Below are positions 1 through 9,730 of a DNA stretch of 20,656 nt, one piece after another. The translations under genes and the position numbers were made by a program. Source of the stretch: Enteropsectra breve (Eukaryota > Microsporidia); assembly GCA_024243835.1 (NCBI GenBank), contig JALPMN010000567.1, positions 1-20,656 on the forward strand, in the 5' to 3' direction. The notes under the pieces were generated by a model that ran no database searches, was not told the DNA's origin, and was given only the letters and a program-made list of their open reading frames with translations. How positions within the stretch are numbered: position 1 is the first letter of the stretch; each line of letters begins with the position of its first letter.

Positions 1-182
1 TAGTAAAATCAAGCAACAATTTGTGCTTTTTAGTCTGGAAATATATAAATTAAGTATACTACGCCCGAAAATAGATGACTGATTTGATAAAGCTACAGCA
101 CTTGTAAATGAAATGAAGACCCAAAAGTGTCAATGATCGTTAAAAATATTCATTATTTGAATTAAAAATTTTCATTCCCCTA
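1..182 (+). promoter_or_regulatory. 5' flank and start signal of paralogue 1
   Basis: Non-coding AT-rich stretch upstream of the first array gene. The last bases read AAATTTTCATTCCCCTA directly before the ATG, combining an AAATTT-like tract with a CCC element, the arrangement known at microsporidian starts. The CAACC promoter block found 59-73 bases upstream of copies 2-5 is absent at the equivalent distance here. A stretch around 62-100 (CGAAAATAGATG...) resembles 10178-10215 in the spacer before copy 5, so this flank looks like an older diverged version of the array spacer. I see no gene in it. Confidence 0.5.
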
Positions 183-1838
183 ATGTTCATCTTTCACATA
201 ATGGTAACGGTTATAAATTGCATATCATATACACCCAGACCAACAGAAATGCTCCTGGTGGATAAAAGAGTTTTGTGGAATAGACAAAAAGATGTGCCTC
301 ACTTCACATACTGTTGCGAAGATTTATTATACTCAACAATTAATGAGGCTTATGATGAATCGAACAAAGATTCATTTCTGAATTATTCTTATAAACACTT
401 TAAATGCTCCAGCTGCTTGTTTATTTTTCATGCCAAATGCTTTGTCGGCCTAAAAAATGGTACCAACATAAAATGCCCCAATCTCTATTGTAATACGATA
501 TATACGGAGAGCGAGATAGAACGATTTTTGGGACAACTTTTACTGTCTTATGCATTTAACAAAAAACCAATTAAGAAATTTAGGAGAGTTTATAATGAGT
601 ACAAAAGACCAATGTCTATACACCCTGAATGTCCAAACTTCAGGCAGGATTATGAGCCAAGTATACACAACTTTAAGGAAGGCGTTTACAAAGCCCCATC
701 CCACGAAAGCGAAATTAAACGTTTTAATGATGAGGACACTTTTATCAATATCCTCATAACAGGCAGAATGGCACATGTTCTTATGGATTCTAGCTTAAGG
801 AACATACTATACGAGTATATAATTAGAAAATGTCATTTAGGTGAGCATCTTAAGGATACTATGTCAGAAATAACAGAGGAGGGGATTCTGCACACTCAAC
901 TATATCCTGGCAAATGTAAGGCCGCTAATGAAATCATAATCTACCCGCGATATATGGCACACAAGATTTTTACTATAACGAGAGGCTTGGATAAGAATGG
1001 AGATCAAAATAGCTATGTATCTGATTATGATCGATACGTAAGAAAAATTTCATGCAAAAAAACATCAGAAGTATGCGCAAATCACTTTTTTACACATATA
1101 TTTCAGAAGCCAGATTCCATAGTTAAGATAGAGGATTCGATCATTGTGTTTAAAGATGTTACAGCAAATCAATCTGGTTATCAATATGAAGATAATGCTG
1201 AACTATTGGACAGATTTAAGCAGGATTTTCGGAGGGTTTTAATGAGCTCTAGCGAGGCTGTTTTTAGAGAGTTATACACAGAATATGTCTCCTGTGAAAA
1301 ACGGAAGGGTTTAGTGGTGTTAGAATTAGACTCTAATATGTGCAGGGAAAACAAAAACATTCCTAAAATGCTGCTGCGAATGGGTCTAGGTACAAATGGA
1401 AAACACATTGATTATGTGAGGGAGCACAGTAATGTTTTGTTTAAAATTCTAAGTTTTTTCAGTAAAATTCTTGGGCTAGAACTAGATGCTTGTGAAATAT
1501 GCAGCGTATTAAAATGGTTCAATAAGAATAGTAACTATATTACCCTAGAAGGAGAAGAAGAAAATAGTATAAACATATTGAAATGGATGTTTGCAATCCC
1601 CATACCACCAGAAGCAATTGAGCTATATGTGGATACGCTGATAAACAACTATTCTCCATATTTGGGCAGGATTTATGCTAGATACATCTCTAAAAATACT
1701 TTGCTTGTTATGTGTAACGAGGGCATTCTACAAAAATTTAAAGATGCCGAATGTGCAGATGATTTTAAGAATCATTTGTTTGATTATAAGCGCATTACCG
1801 AAGAAATGCTCGAACAGGATATGATGTTTTATGCTTAA
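183..1838 (+). CDS. Array paralogue 1: secreted RING-like Cys/His-cluster protein, divergent copy
   Basis: 551 residues. The family is not recognised, so the function is unknown. Residues 1-17 (MFIFHIMVTVINCISYT) look like a short signal peptide, followed by the family motif EMLLVDK. A Cys/His cluster lies at about 44-103: C44-C45, then C75-x2-C78, H83-x2-C86 and C98-x4-C103. Against the other copies it lacks the first Cys of the first pair (Thr in its place) and has Phe80 where copies 2 and 5 have His, so zinc binding may be impaired. The rest is rich in predicted helix and shares the blocks EAVFRELY, EICSVLKWF and EAIELYVDTLINNYSPYLG with its paralogues. The start is the ATG directly after CCCCTA and matches the start inferred for the other copies. 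It is the most divergent member of the array, but its frame is intact. Confidence 0.85.
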   Translation: MFIFHIMVTVINCISYTPRPTEMLLVDKRVLWNRQKDVPHFTYCCEDLLYSTINEAYDESNKDSFLNYSYKHFKCSSCLFIFHAKCFVGLKNGTNIKCPNLYCNTIYTESEIERFLGQLLLSYAFNKKPIKKFRRVYNEYKRPMSIHPECPNFRQDYEPSIHNFKEGVYKAPSHESEIKRFNDEDTFINILITGRMAHVLMDSSLRNILYEYIIRKCHLGEHLKDTMSEITEEGILHTQLYPGKCKAANEIIIYPRYMAHKIFTITRGLDKNGDQNSYVSDYDRYVRKISCKKTSEVCANHFFTHIFQKPDSIVKIEDSIIVFKDVTANQSGYQYEDNAELLDRFKQDFRRVLMSSSEAVFRELYTEYVSCEKRKGLVVLELDSNMCRENKNIPKMLLRMGLGTNGKHIDYVREHSNVLFKILSFFSKILGLELDACEICSVLKWFNKNSNYITLEGEEENSINILKWMFAIPIPPEAIELYVDTLINNYSPYLGRIYARYISKNTLLVMCNEGILQKFKDAECADDFKNHLFDYKRITEEMLEQDMMFYA

Positions 1839-1964
1839 TATCATTAGATTCATTCAAATAAATCACTATTTATTAATTTTATATTATCTATTTTAATAGC
1901 ATGTGCAAAAACCTGTTTTTATGCTACAAAATATCGTTAAACGTTTTTATATGGGTTATACAAT

Positions 1965-2450
1965 GGTTTAAGTTTTTTGTATCGCTGATTTGAAGTTACT
2001 CTTTTAAGGTTCTTTCTTCTTGTTTCATACACTTTTCCTCACCGTTTAAGGCTGATTAACACCATAAAGCTGCTGTACTATTTATAATCTAACGGGCCTT
2101 TGGCAGCGTCTGTGATTTCTGGTGTTCTGTGCATCTCTGGGATAAATAGCAAGTTCGATTGGCGTTTCATATAAAGGATTTTCGAAAACTTATTATTCGA
2201 CAATTAGCCCAACAGTGTGCATCTGCTTCGAAAATACTAATACCACTGTATATGAAATGATAATAAAAGATAACTTTGAGAAAGTATTATTTTGCATCAT
2301 TTAAACATATATTTAAAAAGCGAATAAGCATTATTCTATCAAAGTTATTGCTACAACTATCTTGCCATTTATTTTTCATAAAACCAACAACCAATACCTC
2401 ATTGAATAAAGTTAGCAACATTCCATGCACAATTGATATACAAACAGTTT
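1965..2450 (-). pseudogene. Decayed antisense relic of PDH E1 alpha (relic 1)
   Basis: The spacer between paralogues 1 and 2 aligns by eye with the intact PDH E1 alpha gene at 12291-13265, in the same orientation and order. Examples: 1967-2000 resembles the region around the PDH stop codon; 2025-2070 resembles 12415-12455; 2094-2122 (GGGCCTTTGGCAGCG... TTTCTGG) resembles 12484-12511 (the SRGPI coding part); 2218-2255 resembles 12612-12645; and about 2350-2445 resembles the part of PDH near 12850-12970. The reading frame is destroyed by many substitutions and indels. Similarity may continue weakly towards 2700 but I cannot place it. The short open frames at 2276-2476 and 2458-2745 on the other strand have no recognisable content. 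Boundaries are approximate. Confidence 0.7.
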
Positions 2451-2728
2451 TAAATTCTTGCTGGGTTCAAATTTAATCATAGCCTTTGATAAAATAAGTA
2501 AAATTTTCTTGTTTATGTTTAGTTTAAGTGTCGAAAATGGAGTACCTAATCTAACACCATTTATTTATAATAGGGTTTTTAAAATAAAAATATTTAACGG
2601 TATCTGTGTCGTTATTATAAAACTTTTCACAAAATTTTATTTCATAATTGAGTCATTTAATCATTTTTATAAATCTATTCTTTACATTCTGACTCATTTA
2701 TGCATAGGAAGGTTCATGATTGATTGTG

Positions 2729-2822
2729 TAAATCTGTATCTATAGCCGAGCAACCAATGGGATGAAATGAGAGGAGTAAAAGGAGTTACCGTTACATATA
2801 ATAAAATTTTTTGATACCCATA
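2729..2822 (+). promoter_or_regulatory. Conserved promoter block and CCC start signal of paralogue 2
   Basis: Contains the block shared with copies 3-5: TCTGTATCTATAG, GAGCAACCAATG (CAACC 72 bases before the ATG), AAAAGGAGTT with CCGTTA, then an AAATTTTTTGATACCCATA run into the ATG. Conservation of these words while the rest of the spacer has diverged suggests a functional promoter. The CCC immediately upstream of the ATG is the microsporidian-type start element. Confidence 0.6.
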
Positions 2823-4430
2823 ATGCGCATTTTTCACATACTGATAACGGCTGTTAGCTGCATATCATATACTATTCTGCCATCGGATATGCTACTGGTT
2901 GATAAAAAAGATCTGAAAGATAAACTAATAAATACGCTGAACTGCACATTATGTAACATGAATATCGATTCGAGTACCAATGCTGAGAATTACGATGCAA
3001 ACAAGAGCTCATTTAAGAACTACTGCTACAACCTCTTCAGATGCTCCTACTGCTCACACATTTTCCACGCCAGATGCTTTGTTTGCTACAGGCCCGACAA
3101 ACACATCGCATGCCCCAATCCATACTGTTTCACGGTGTATTCACAGAGCGAGATGGAACGATTTTTCGGACAGCTACTGCTATCTTATGCATACAATGAT
3201 GTACCAGCCAAAGAATTTAAAAATTTATATGATGAGTATAAAACAAGACTAATTAAGCTTCTTAATATCAAAGCAAAACCGCCTATTCCTGAGCCTTTAA
3301 CCTTCGCTCACCTTGAGATGTCTCAGATTCAATTTGTTCACCAAGACAAAATAACGAAAATTATTGAGGAAATCTTTATAAATATCCTATTAAATGGCAG
3401 GATAGCACATGCTCTTATGGATCCTCAGATCTGGGACAAATTGTCTGTTTATTTAATTAGAGAAATCGGTTATACTGATAATGGACATAAATATTTAACT
3501 AAAATGCTGCAGGGGAATGCGAATAAACGATATATTAGAAACTTCACAGAAGATAGTAAACCGATATTAACTCCGCGCGATTATTTAGACACCATTTTAT
3601 ACTTAGCGAGAGTTATGAGAGACAAGGATGTCAATTATTATATGGATGTTTATCTCAATGAAGTAGAAAACGCCTTATATCCAGAATTCTCAAAAATATG
3701 CGCGCTTTACTTTTTTTCGTATCTTTTCCAGATGCCAGATGCCTTTTTGAAGATAGAATATTCATTATTATATTATATAAGAGCAGTACAAAATTCAGAC
3801 GGCTCTATCAATGATCGCTATACTATAAAAATAGAAAAGTTTAGAGAGCATTTTCAAGATACTTTGGTGAGCGCCAGCGAGGCTATTTTTAGAAAACTCT
3901 ATACGGACTACATCGACTCACCGCAAAAGCAAGGATTACTGGCTATAAAATTATGCACTAATACGGAATTTAAACACAATTATTTGGTTAAAATGCTGGT
4001 GCGCTTAGTGTTGCGTACAGGCTATCAACCCATTTTATATTCGGCACCGGATAGAGAATTTGTGTTTAGAGTATTGCTGTTCTGTTCCAAAAACATTGAG
4101 TGTAAACTCTATCCTGGCGAAATATGTGGTGTATTAAAATTATTTAAAATGAATAATGAAAACTTTACCCCAGATCAAAAAGAACAGTCTGTTTCAATAA
4201 TAAAAGGGTTACTGATGACCCCAATCCCATCCGAATCAATTAAGCTTTTTGTGGATACGCTGATAAACAACTACTCGTCATACTTGGGGCAGATCTATGC
4301 GAAATACATCCACTATGACTCATTAAAGGCAATATGCGGGGGATATTTGCAAAAGAATTTTAAAAATGAAGATAGTGCACGTGAGTTTAAGAAGTTCGTT
4401 TTAGAGCGTAGAGACAATATAAAGAGATAA
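2823..4430 (+). CDS. Array paralogue 2: secreted RING-H2-like Cys/His-cluster protein
   Basis: 535 residues from the ATG at 2823. A frame extension to a TTG at 2811 has no ATG and crosses the CCC element, so I reject it. Residues 1-17 (MRIFHILITAVSCISYT) form a signal-peptide-like hydrophobic segment, followed by DMLLVDK. Zinc-ligand candidates are C41-x2-C44, C74-x2-C77, H79, H82-x2-C85 and C97-x4-C102. C77-x-H79-x2-H82-x2-C85 fits the RING-H2 core, but the last pair is C-x4-C rather than C-x2-C. FGQLLLSYAYND follows, then a long helical region, GEICGVLK and the VDTLINNYSSYLG core near the C-terminus. Its stretch from about 4055 to 4148 is almost identical at DNA level to copy 5 (11618-11711), suggesting gene conversion. 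A secreted RING-like protein could be a host-directed factor, which is inference only. Confidence 0.85.
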   Translation: MRIFHILITAVSCISYTILPSDMLLVDKKDLKDKLINTLNCTLCNMNIDSSTNAENYDANKSSFKNYCYNLFRCSYCSHIFHARCFVCYRPDKHIACPNPYCFTVYSQSEMERFFGQLLLSYAYNDVPAKEFKNLYDEYKTRLIKLLNIKAKPPIPEPLTFAHLEMSQIQFVHQDKITKIIEEIFINILLNGRIAHALMDPQIWDKLSVYLIREIGYTDNGHKYLTKMLQGNANKRYIRNFTEDSKPILTPRDYLDTILYLARVMRDKDVNYYMDVYLNEVENALYPEFSKICALYFFSYLFQMPDAFLKIEYSLLYYIRAVQNSDGSINDRYTIKIEKFREHFQDTLVSASEAIFRKLYTDYIDSPQKQGLLAIKLCTNTEFKHNYLVKMLVRLVLRTGYQPILYSAPDREFVFRVLLFCSKNIECKLYPGEICGVLKLFKMNNENFTPDQKEQSVSIIKGLLMTPIPSESIKLFVDTLINNYSSYLGQIYAKYIHYDSLKAICGGYLQKNFKNEDSAREFKKFVLERRDNIKR

Positions 4431-4569
4431 ACGATAATGGAAACAGGCTGAACTTATTCACCTCGTAATCATTCGATTAAAATCATGATTCTTTAATTTA
4501 TATTATTCATTCAAGTAACATGAGTTAAAGGGCCGTTTGCAAGCTAAAAGATATCGTGCCTATTTTCTA

Positions 4570-5345
4570 TGGGTGATACTCTAGTTTAATTTTTTGAAGC
4601 TCTACATTTAAGTTGATCTCTAGACATTCTTTCTCCTAGGTCTTTGTCTTTTTACTTAGCATTTAAAGCTGATTATCTTCATGTTCCGTTTATACCATTT
4701 ATAAGTAAATGGTCCTTGAGCAGTGCTCCTGTTTCCTGGTCCTTTCTCCAGACTCTCAGATCCATAGCACTCTGGGATGGCACTTCACATTTAAGCTTTT
4801 TAAACAATTTTTATAGCAGTGAACAAATAACTATCTTGGATTACAATTACTAAAGCCTGAATTTTTCACTGATTTCAATTTAAAAATTAGCTTAAAATTT
4901 AGGCATGCAAAAATATGATCATAGCCCGAGAGGAGATCAGTCATTTATTGACAAACTTTTTACCCACTAAAGCACAAGGTGAAGCAGCATGCTTTATATT
5001 CTAAAGACCCAAGTATAAGCAGGTTATTTAAAGTATTACGTATAAATAATGCCGTTGTAGCGCGGTGCTGTTCTGAATTAATCCACTGGCAAGAAATACT
5101 GTGCATCTGCACTGAATATACCAAAATAACTGTATTAATAAAGCGATACTTAGTAAATGCTACCGTTGAGAAAGTATTATTCTGCTTATTCTAAGCCTGT
5201 TGCAGTAAAACATATTATCATTATTTTATCGAGAATATTGCTACCTGTATCAGGTTTTGCCGCTTTCATAAAGTAAGCACGAAACATTTTTCTGTACCGT
5301 GCCGGAATATCACGTGCTCAATTGAAATTCAAAAATTTTCTCAAC
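4570..5345 (-). pseudogene. Decayed antisense relic of PDH E1 alpha (relic 2)
   Basis: The spacer between paralogues 2 and 3 again carries PDH-like sequence in the orientation of the intact gene. About 4585-4622 (ACATTTAAGTTGATCTCT) resembles the PDH C-terminal coding end near 12295-12316. About 4638-4735 resembles 12398-12511, including TTTTTAC..CATTTAAAG and the final TTTCCTGG. About 5100-5135 (GAATATACCA...) resembles 12620-12650. About 5240-5325 resembles parts of 12820-12970 and also matches relic 1. Roughly 340 bases between 4760 and 5100 have no PDH match that I can see, so there is probably an insertion or strong divergence. No coding frame survives; open frames at 4644-4853 and 4979-5194 are chance. 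Edges are approximate. Confidence 0.65.
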
Positions 5346-5430
5346 GTCAAAAAAATTTGTAAATTTTATAGCTTAAGTTATTTGCAACTAATTTATTTAT
5401 GGATGTGACAGATCCATCATTGCAACTAAG

Positions 5431-5521
5431 ACTGTATCTATCGTTGAGCAACCAATGATATGGAAGCGAAAGAAGTTTAAAAGGAGTTTCCGTTATTACA
5501 AAAATTTTTATGATCCCTCTA
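5431..5521 (+). promoter_or_regulatory. Conserved promoter block and CCC start signal of paralogue 3
   Basis: Carries CTGTATCTATCG, GAGCAACCAATG (CAACC at 5449-5453, 73 bases before the ATG), AAAAGGAGTTTCCGTTA, an AAATTTTT tract and CCCTCTA before the start codon. An extra in-frame ATG at 5510 lies upstream of the CCC element. The equivalent codon is TTG in copies 2, 4 and 5, so 5522 is the better start. Confidence 0.6.
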
Positions 5522-7126
5522 ATGCACATCTTTCACATACTGATAACGGCTGTTAACTGCCTATCATATACTATTATGCCATGGGAAATGCTTCTTGTTG
5601 ATAAAAGAGAACTGTCTGAAAGTGCTGGATGCCGCCCGAATTGCACAATATGTAACAAGAATATCAATTCGAGTACCAGCGCCGAGAATTACGATGCCAG
5701 TGAAGCTTCATTTGAGAACTTCTCCTACAACCACTTCAGATGCTCCTGCTGCTCATCTATTTTCCACGCTAGATGCTTTGTTCACAAAACGTTCGACAAG
5801 TTTACCATATGTCCCAATCCATACTGCTTTACGATGTACTCAGAGAGCGAGATGGAACGATTTTTCGGACAGTTACTGCTGTCCTACGCATACAATAATC
5901 GCCCCATCAAAGAATTTAAAAATTTATATGATGAATACAAAAAGATCAAGTTTAACGTTATTGATATCAATACACACGAACTAAACTCTGAACTTGTATC
6001 TTTCGCTTCCCTCCCGGATATCAAAAAAGCCTTAAGCGCCCAAAGTAAGATTAAGAAAGTCAAAGACGAGAGTATCTTTTTTGATATTCTAATAAATGGC
6101 AGAATGGCACTTGCTCTGATGGATCCTTGTATCTGGAAAAAATTGTACGAGTATTTAAGAAGAAAAGAAGTGATTGGCTGTAAAATTAAAACATACATGA
6201 TGGAGATGGTAAATGGAAAGAAGAGAAATGCCTCTAAAGAGTTTGATGCACTTGATAACCCGATTTTAAGCCCGCGCGATAAATTGTACAATATTTTCAT
6301 TCTAGCAAGAGCAATGAGGGGAAAAAATGACAACTATTATATGGATGTTTATTTCGATAATGTCGAGAACGCTAAATGCCCAGAAATATGTGCCAAATAT
6401 TTTTTCTCGTATCTTTTCCAGAGGCCTCATGCCCTCTTGACGATAGAATATTCGAAATTATGCTATAAAAGCTCAATACAAAACTCAGACGGCTCTTTAA
6501 AAGAACCCTTTTCTACGGTATTAGACAATTTTGACAGTTATTATCAGGATGCTTTATTAAGCATCAGCGAGGCTGCTTTTAGAAAGCTCTATAATGACTA
6601 TATCTACTCAACACAAAACCAAGGATCACTGGCCATACACTTAAGCACCCATACTGATTACAAGAAAAATTATTTAGTCAAAATGCTAGTACGCCTAGTT
6701 TTGGGCACAGGCGGCCAACCCGCTTTATATTCGGCATATCACAGAAATTTACTGTTTGAAGTTTTGTTTTTCTGTTGCAAAAGCCGTGCAATATTTCTTT
6801 ATCCTGGTGAAATATGTGGCCTATTAAAATGCTTAAATGCGAATATTGTATATTTTACCCCAGAAGAACGAGACAATAGCATAAACATATTGAAATGGAT
6901 GCTTGAAATGCCGCTACCACCTGAAGCAATTGAGCTATATGTGGATACGCTGATAAACAACTATTCAACATTTTTGGGCTGGATATATGCGCAGTACATC
7001 CCCCATGTCACATTGCTTGAAATGGTTAACGGAAATTTGCGCGATAAGTTTAAAGATCCTGCTAGTGCTAATGATTTTCGAATGCGTTTATTATTTTATC
7101 AGAGCATTAGATTATACAGAGACTAA
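5522..7126 (+). CDS. Array paralogue 3: secreted RING-like Cys/His-cluster protein
   Basis: 534 residues from 5522. The in-frame ATG at 5510 would add four residues but precedes the CCC element. The signal-like N-terminus MHIFHILITAVNCLSYT is followed by EMLLVDK. The cluster is C41-x2-C44, C74-x2-C77, H82-x2-C85, C97-x4-C102. The extra RING-H2 histidine of copy 2 (position 79) is Ser, leaving eight possible ligands in four pairs. Downstream come SEMERFFGQLLLSYAYN, the LNSELVSFASLPD segment shared with copy 5, SEAAFRKLY, GEICGLLK, FTPEERDNSINILKWML and EAIELYVDTLINNYS. The frame is intact. Function is unknown; the family is probably exported or ER-targeted on the evidence of the N-terminus. 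Confidence 0.85.
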   Translation: MHIFHILITAVNCLSYTIMPWEMLLVDKRELSESAGCRPNCTICNKNINSSTSAENYDASEASFENFSYNHFRCSCCSSIFHARCFVHKTFDKFTICPNPYCFTMYSESEMERFFGQLLLSYAYNNRPIKEFKNLYDEYKKIKFNVIDINTHELNSELVSFASLPDIKKALSAQSKIKKVKDESIFFDILINGRMALALMDPCIWKKLYEYLRRKEVIGCKIKTYMMEMVNGKKRNASKEFDALDNPILSPRDKLYNIFILARAMRGKNDNYYMDVYFDNVENAKCPEICAKYFFSYLFQRPHALLTIEYSKLCYKSSIQNSDGSLKEPFSTVLDNFDSYYQDALLSISEAAFRKLYNDYIYSTQNQGSLAIHLSTHTDYKKNYLVKMLVRLVLGTGGQPALYSAYHRNLLFEVLFFCCKSRAIFLYPGEICGLLKCLNANIVYFTPEERDNSINILKWMLEMPLPPEAIELYVDTLINNYSTFLGWIYAQYIPHVTLLEMVNGNLRDKFKDPASANDFRMRLLFYQSIRLYRD

Positions 7127-7444
7127 CAATTGAGGGAGTGTTGTACTTATTTAGTTTGAAATCATTCGATTAAATATCACTATCTTTAAAGTTAATCTAG
7201 TACCTAATGATTCATTTGCTTACAAATACTGTCCATGTAAAATTTTCTTCAGTGGTTAAATTCTATATGCATTGCTTGCAAGGATAATAAGAACCTAGAT
7301 CATGAGCTTACGAGGAATGGATTACAAAAAGGACTGGAGCTTTTATTTTTTATAATCTAGTTACTTGGGTAGAGGCCTGATTGCATGCTATAAAGTATTT
7401 GTGAACTGCTCACTATCCATAAGGCGCCATGCAGATTTACCTTT
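7127..7444. other. 3' flank of paralogue 3, conserved tail then unassigned spacer
   Basis: Just after the stop codon, ATCATTCGATTAAATATCAC (about 7160-7180) is repeated almost unchanged after paralogue 5 (12050-12070), and in weaker form after copies 1, 2 and 4, so it belongs to the duplicated unit. The remainder up to 7444 is AT-rich, with no gene or RNA that I can identify. Confidence 0.5.
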
Positions 7445-7925
7445 GGGTATCATACTTTAAATTTGCTTTTAGCATTGCTTTTAATCAGTTTTAGTATTCT
7501 TTCATTAGTTTTTATACTTTTGCTCAACGTTTAAGGCTATCATCACCATATTAGGCCTATACTCTTTCTAAGCTAATAGGCCTCCGGCAGCTAGCCTAAT
7601 TTCTGGTCTTCCGCGCAAACTCTACGAAAAAAAAATTAGGATTGTACTTCATAATCAAAATTTTCTACACAATTTTTTGAAAAATGATTATTTAACTCTC
7701 TGTTCAACAGTGTGCATCCCCTTCGAACATACCAATACTAGTGTATATAAAATGAAATAATAGTAAAAGTTGTCGCTGTGATAGTATTACGTTACATCAT
7801 CAAAACTTTTTTAAAAAACGAATTAGCGTTTTTATTGAGATTATTGCTACAAGTATTTGTCCTTTAGTTTTTATAAACACATCAACAAATATTCTCTTCG
7901 TATAGACTTAGCAACATTCCTTCCT
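7445..7925 (-). pseudogene. Decayed antisense relic of PDH E1 alpha (relic 3, best preserved)
   Basis: This is the clearest of the PDH relics. Three exact words occur in the same order as in the intact gene: CTTTAAATTTGC at 7455-7466 (PDH 12327-12338), TTTTTATACTTTTGCTC at 7509-7525 (PDH 12412-12428) and GAACATACCA at 7735-7744 (PDH 12630-12639). Spacings are 54 and 226 bases against 85 and 218 in PDH. Between them, GGCCTCCGGCAG and TAATTTCTGG (about 7571-7605) match the SRGPI-coding part of PDH. The frame is broken throughout. Relics 1 and 3 also resemble each other from about 7705 to 7925, as expected for copies of one duplicated unit. Confidence 0.8.
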
Positions 7926-8035
7926 TAATCAAATCCAAAAATTTTAAAAACGGCTATTAAACAAAGCTATGTTTAGTATTTTATCCTGCGTGTTAATGAT
8001 ATATGCATGTGAAGCATCCATGATAACAAGAGTAA

Positions 8036-8113
8036 ATCTGTGTATATAGTTAAGCAACCATGCGATAAAAGTAGAAAGAGCTGCCGTTAATAAAAAAATT
8101 TTTGATCCCTCTA
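8036..8113 (+). promoter_or_regulatory. Conserved promoter block and CCC start signal of paralogue 4
   Basis: CTGTGTATATAGTTAAGCAACC (CAACC at 8055-8059, 59 bases before the ATG), GATAAAAGT, GCCGTTA, then AAATTTTTGATCCCTCTA and the ATG. This is the same ordered set of words as at copies 2, 3 and 5. Confidence 0.6.
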
Positions 8114-9730
8114 ATGATCATCTTTCACATACTGATAACGGCAGTTAGCTGCATATCATATACTGCCCATCCGTCGGAAATGCTGTTGGTTGACAAAAGG
8201 GAATTGCTTAAGAGTTTTGAATGCGATATTAACTGCACATTGTGTGGTACGCTTGTGTTACCGAGCATCAACCCTGCTTATAATTATATGAACAAGACCT
8301 CATTTCAGAACTACTGCTACTGCCACTTCAGATGCTCCTGCTGCTCTTCTATTTTTCACGCCAGTTGCTTTGTTCGCGAGAGGGCTGACAAATTAACCAC
8401 ATGTCCCAATCCCTCCTGTCATACGATATTCTCACCGAGTGAGATGGAACGATTTTTTGGACAGCTCCTGTTGTCTTACGCACATAATGATGGACCTATC
8501 GGAGAATTTAAAAAATTATATGACGAGTACAAAATAAAGATGTATAAAGATTCAGATATCAAAGCGCATCCTCCAAATTTCGAACCAATAACCTTCGCTT
8601 CCATTCCAAGCCTTAATTTAGCCTTATTTCACGTAAGAAAGAGAGGGGATTTCCCCGAAAAAGCCATCTTTATGAATATCCTAATAAATGGCAGAATGGC
8701 ACATGTTCTTATGGACCCACGCATATGGGACAAGCTGGCCAATTATCTAATAAGCAAGAATAATTGTCCTGAAAAGAAAAAAGAATATATCCATAATCTA
8801 ATGGGGGCAATAATCAAGAGGCCCACTCCTAAAAATTTACATGCAAATAATCAACCGATATTCACTTTTAGTGATAAATTATATCATATTCGCCTTATAG
8901 TAAATGCTTTGAGTACGATAAACGATATAAATGACTATATGAATATTTATCAAATGTATGTTGTAAAGGTTGACTTTCCAGAAATATCAGAGTTACGTGC
9001 AGTTTACTTTTTTGCCTATATGTTTCAAGATCCATACGCCCTGCTGAAGATAACAGATTCATTCCTATTATACGAAGAGAGGGCAAAAAGAAATGTTGGA
9101 AAATTAAGCACATCAAATGCTAATCTATTAAACAAATTCGAAGGACATTATCAGGATACTTTAGTAAATACCAGCGAGGCTGTCTTTAGAAAGCTCTATT
9201 CAGACTATATCTCTACAGCACAAATGAAAAGATTACTGGCCATACACCTTAACAACCATGCAGATTACAAAAACAACCATATAGTCAAAATGCTGTTACG
9301 CTTAGTTTTGGGTACAGGCCGTGAATCCACTGCGTATTCGATGTCTCAAGCTGATTTTATGTTTAGAGCTTTATTTTTCTTTTGCGAGAGCCCTGAAATA
9401 TATCTCTCCCCTGGCGAAATATGCGGCGTACTGAAATGGTTTAATACGAATAATGAACATTTTACCCCAGAAGAACACACAAAAGCCGAGTATTTGGTGA
9501 AATGGATGCTTGAAATCCCCATACCACCAAAAGCAATTGAGCTCTTTATGGATACGCTGATAAACAACTATTCACCATATTTGGGCATGACCTACGCTGA
9601 ACACCTCCCCCGTGACATATTGCTTGCAATGAGTGACGGAAATATACGACAGGAGTTTATGGATCAAGAAAGTGCTGATGATTTTGAGAATTTCGTCTTA
9701 TTATATAAGAAGTTTACCTTAAAGCATTAA
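8114..9730 (+). CDS. Array paralogue 4: secreted RING-like Cys/His-cluster protein
   Basis: 538 residues from 8114; the upstream in-frame codon at 8102 is TTG and is not used here. Signal-like MIIFHILITAVSCISYT is followed by EMLLVDK. Ligand candidates are C41-x2-C44, C74-x2-C77, H82-x2-C85 and C97-x4-C102, with Ser at 79 as in copy 3. FGQLLLSYAHND follows the cluster. The middle segment DKLYHI...ISELRAVYFFAY is shared with copy 5 and not with copies 2 and 3. The C-terminal blocks GEICGVLKWFN, KWMLEIPIPP and MDTLINNYSPYLG are typical of the family. The frame is intact. Function is unknown. Confidence 0.85.
   Translation: MIIFHILITAVSCISYTAHPSEMLLVDKRELLKSFECDINCTLCGTLVLPSINPAYNYMNKTSFQNYCYCHFRCSCCSSIFHASCFVRERADKLTTCPNPSCHTIFSPSEMERFFGQLLLSYAHNDGPIGEFKKLYDEYKIKMYKDSDIKAHPPNFEPITFASIPSLNLALFHVRKRGDFPEKAIFMNILINGRMAHVLMDPRIWDKLANYLISKNNCPEKKKEYIHNLMGAIIKRPTPKNLHANNQPIFTFSDKLYHIRLIVNALSTINDINDYMNIYQMYVVKVDFPEISELRAVYFFAYMFQDPYALLKITDSFLLYEERAKRNVGKLSTSNANLLNKFEGHYQDTLVNTSEAVFRKLYSDYISTAQMKRLLAIHLNNHADYKNNHIVKMLLRLVLGTGRESTAYSMSQADFMFRALFFFCESPEIYLSPGEICGVLKWFNTNNEHFTPEEHTKAEYLVKWMLEIPIPPKAIELFMDTLINNYSPYLGMTYAEHLPRDILLAMSDGNIRQEFMDQESADDFENFVLLYKKFTLKH

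Noticed and set aside
2276..2745. Two overlapping plus-strand open frames of 66 and 95 codons between copies 1 and 2
   Set aside because: They lie over the antisense PDH relic, have no conserved counterpart in the other spacers and show chance AT-rich composition.
2811..2822. Upstream extension of copies 2, 4 and 5 to a TTG (and of copy 3 to an ATG at 5510), adding MIPI/MIPL
   Set aside because: Only copy 3 has an ATG there. The extension crosses the CCC start element and copy 1 has no equivalent, so the second codon in each case is the true start.
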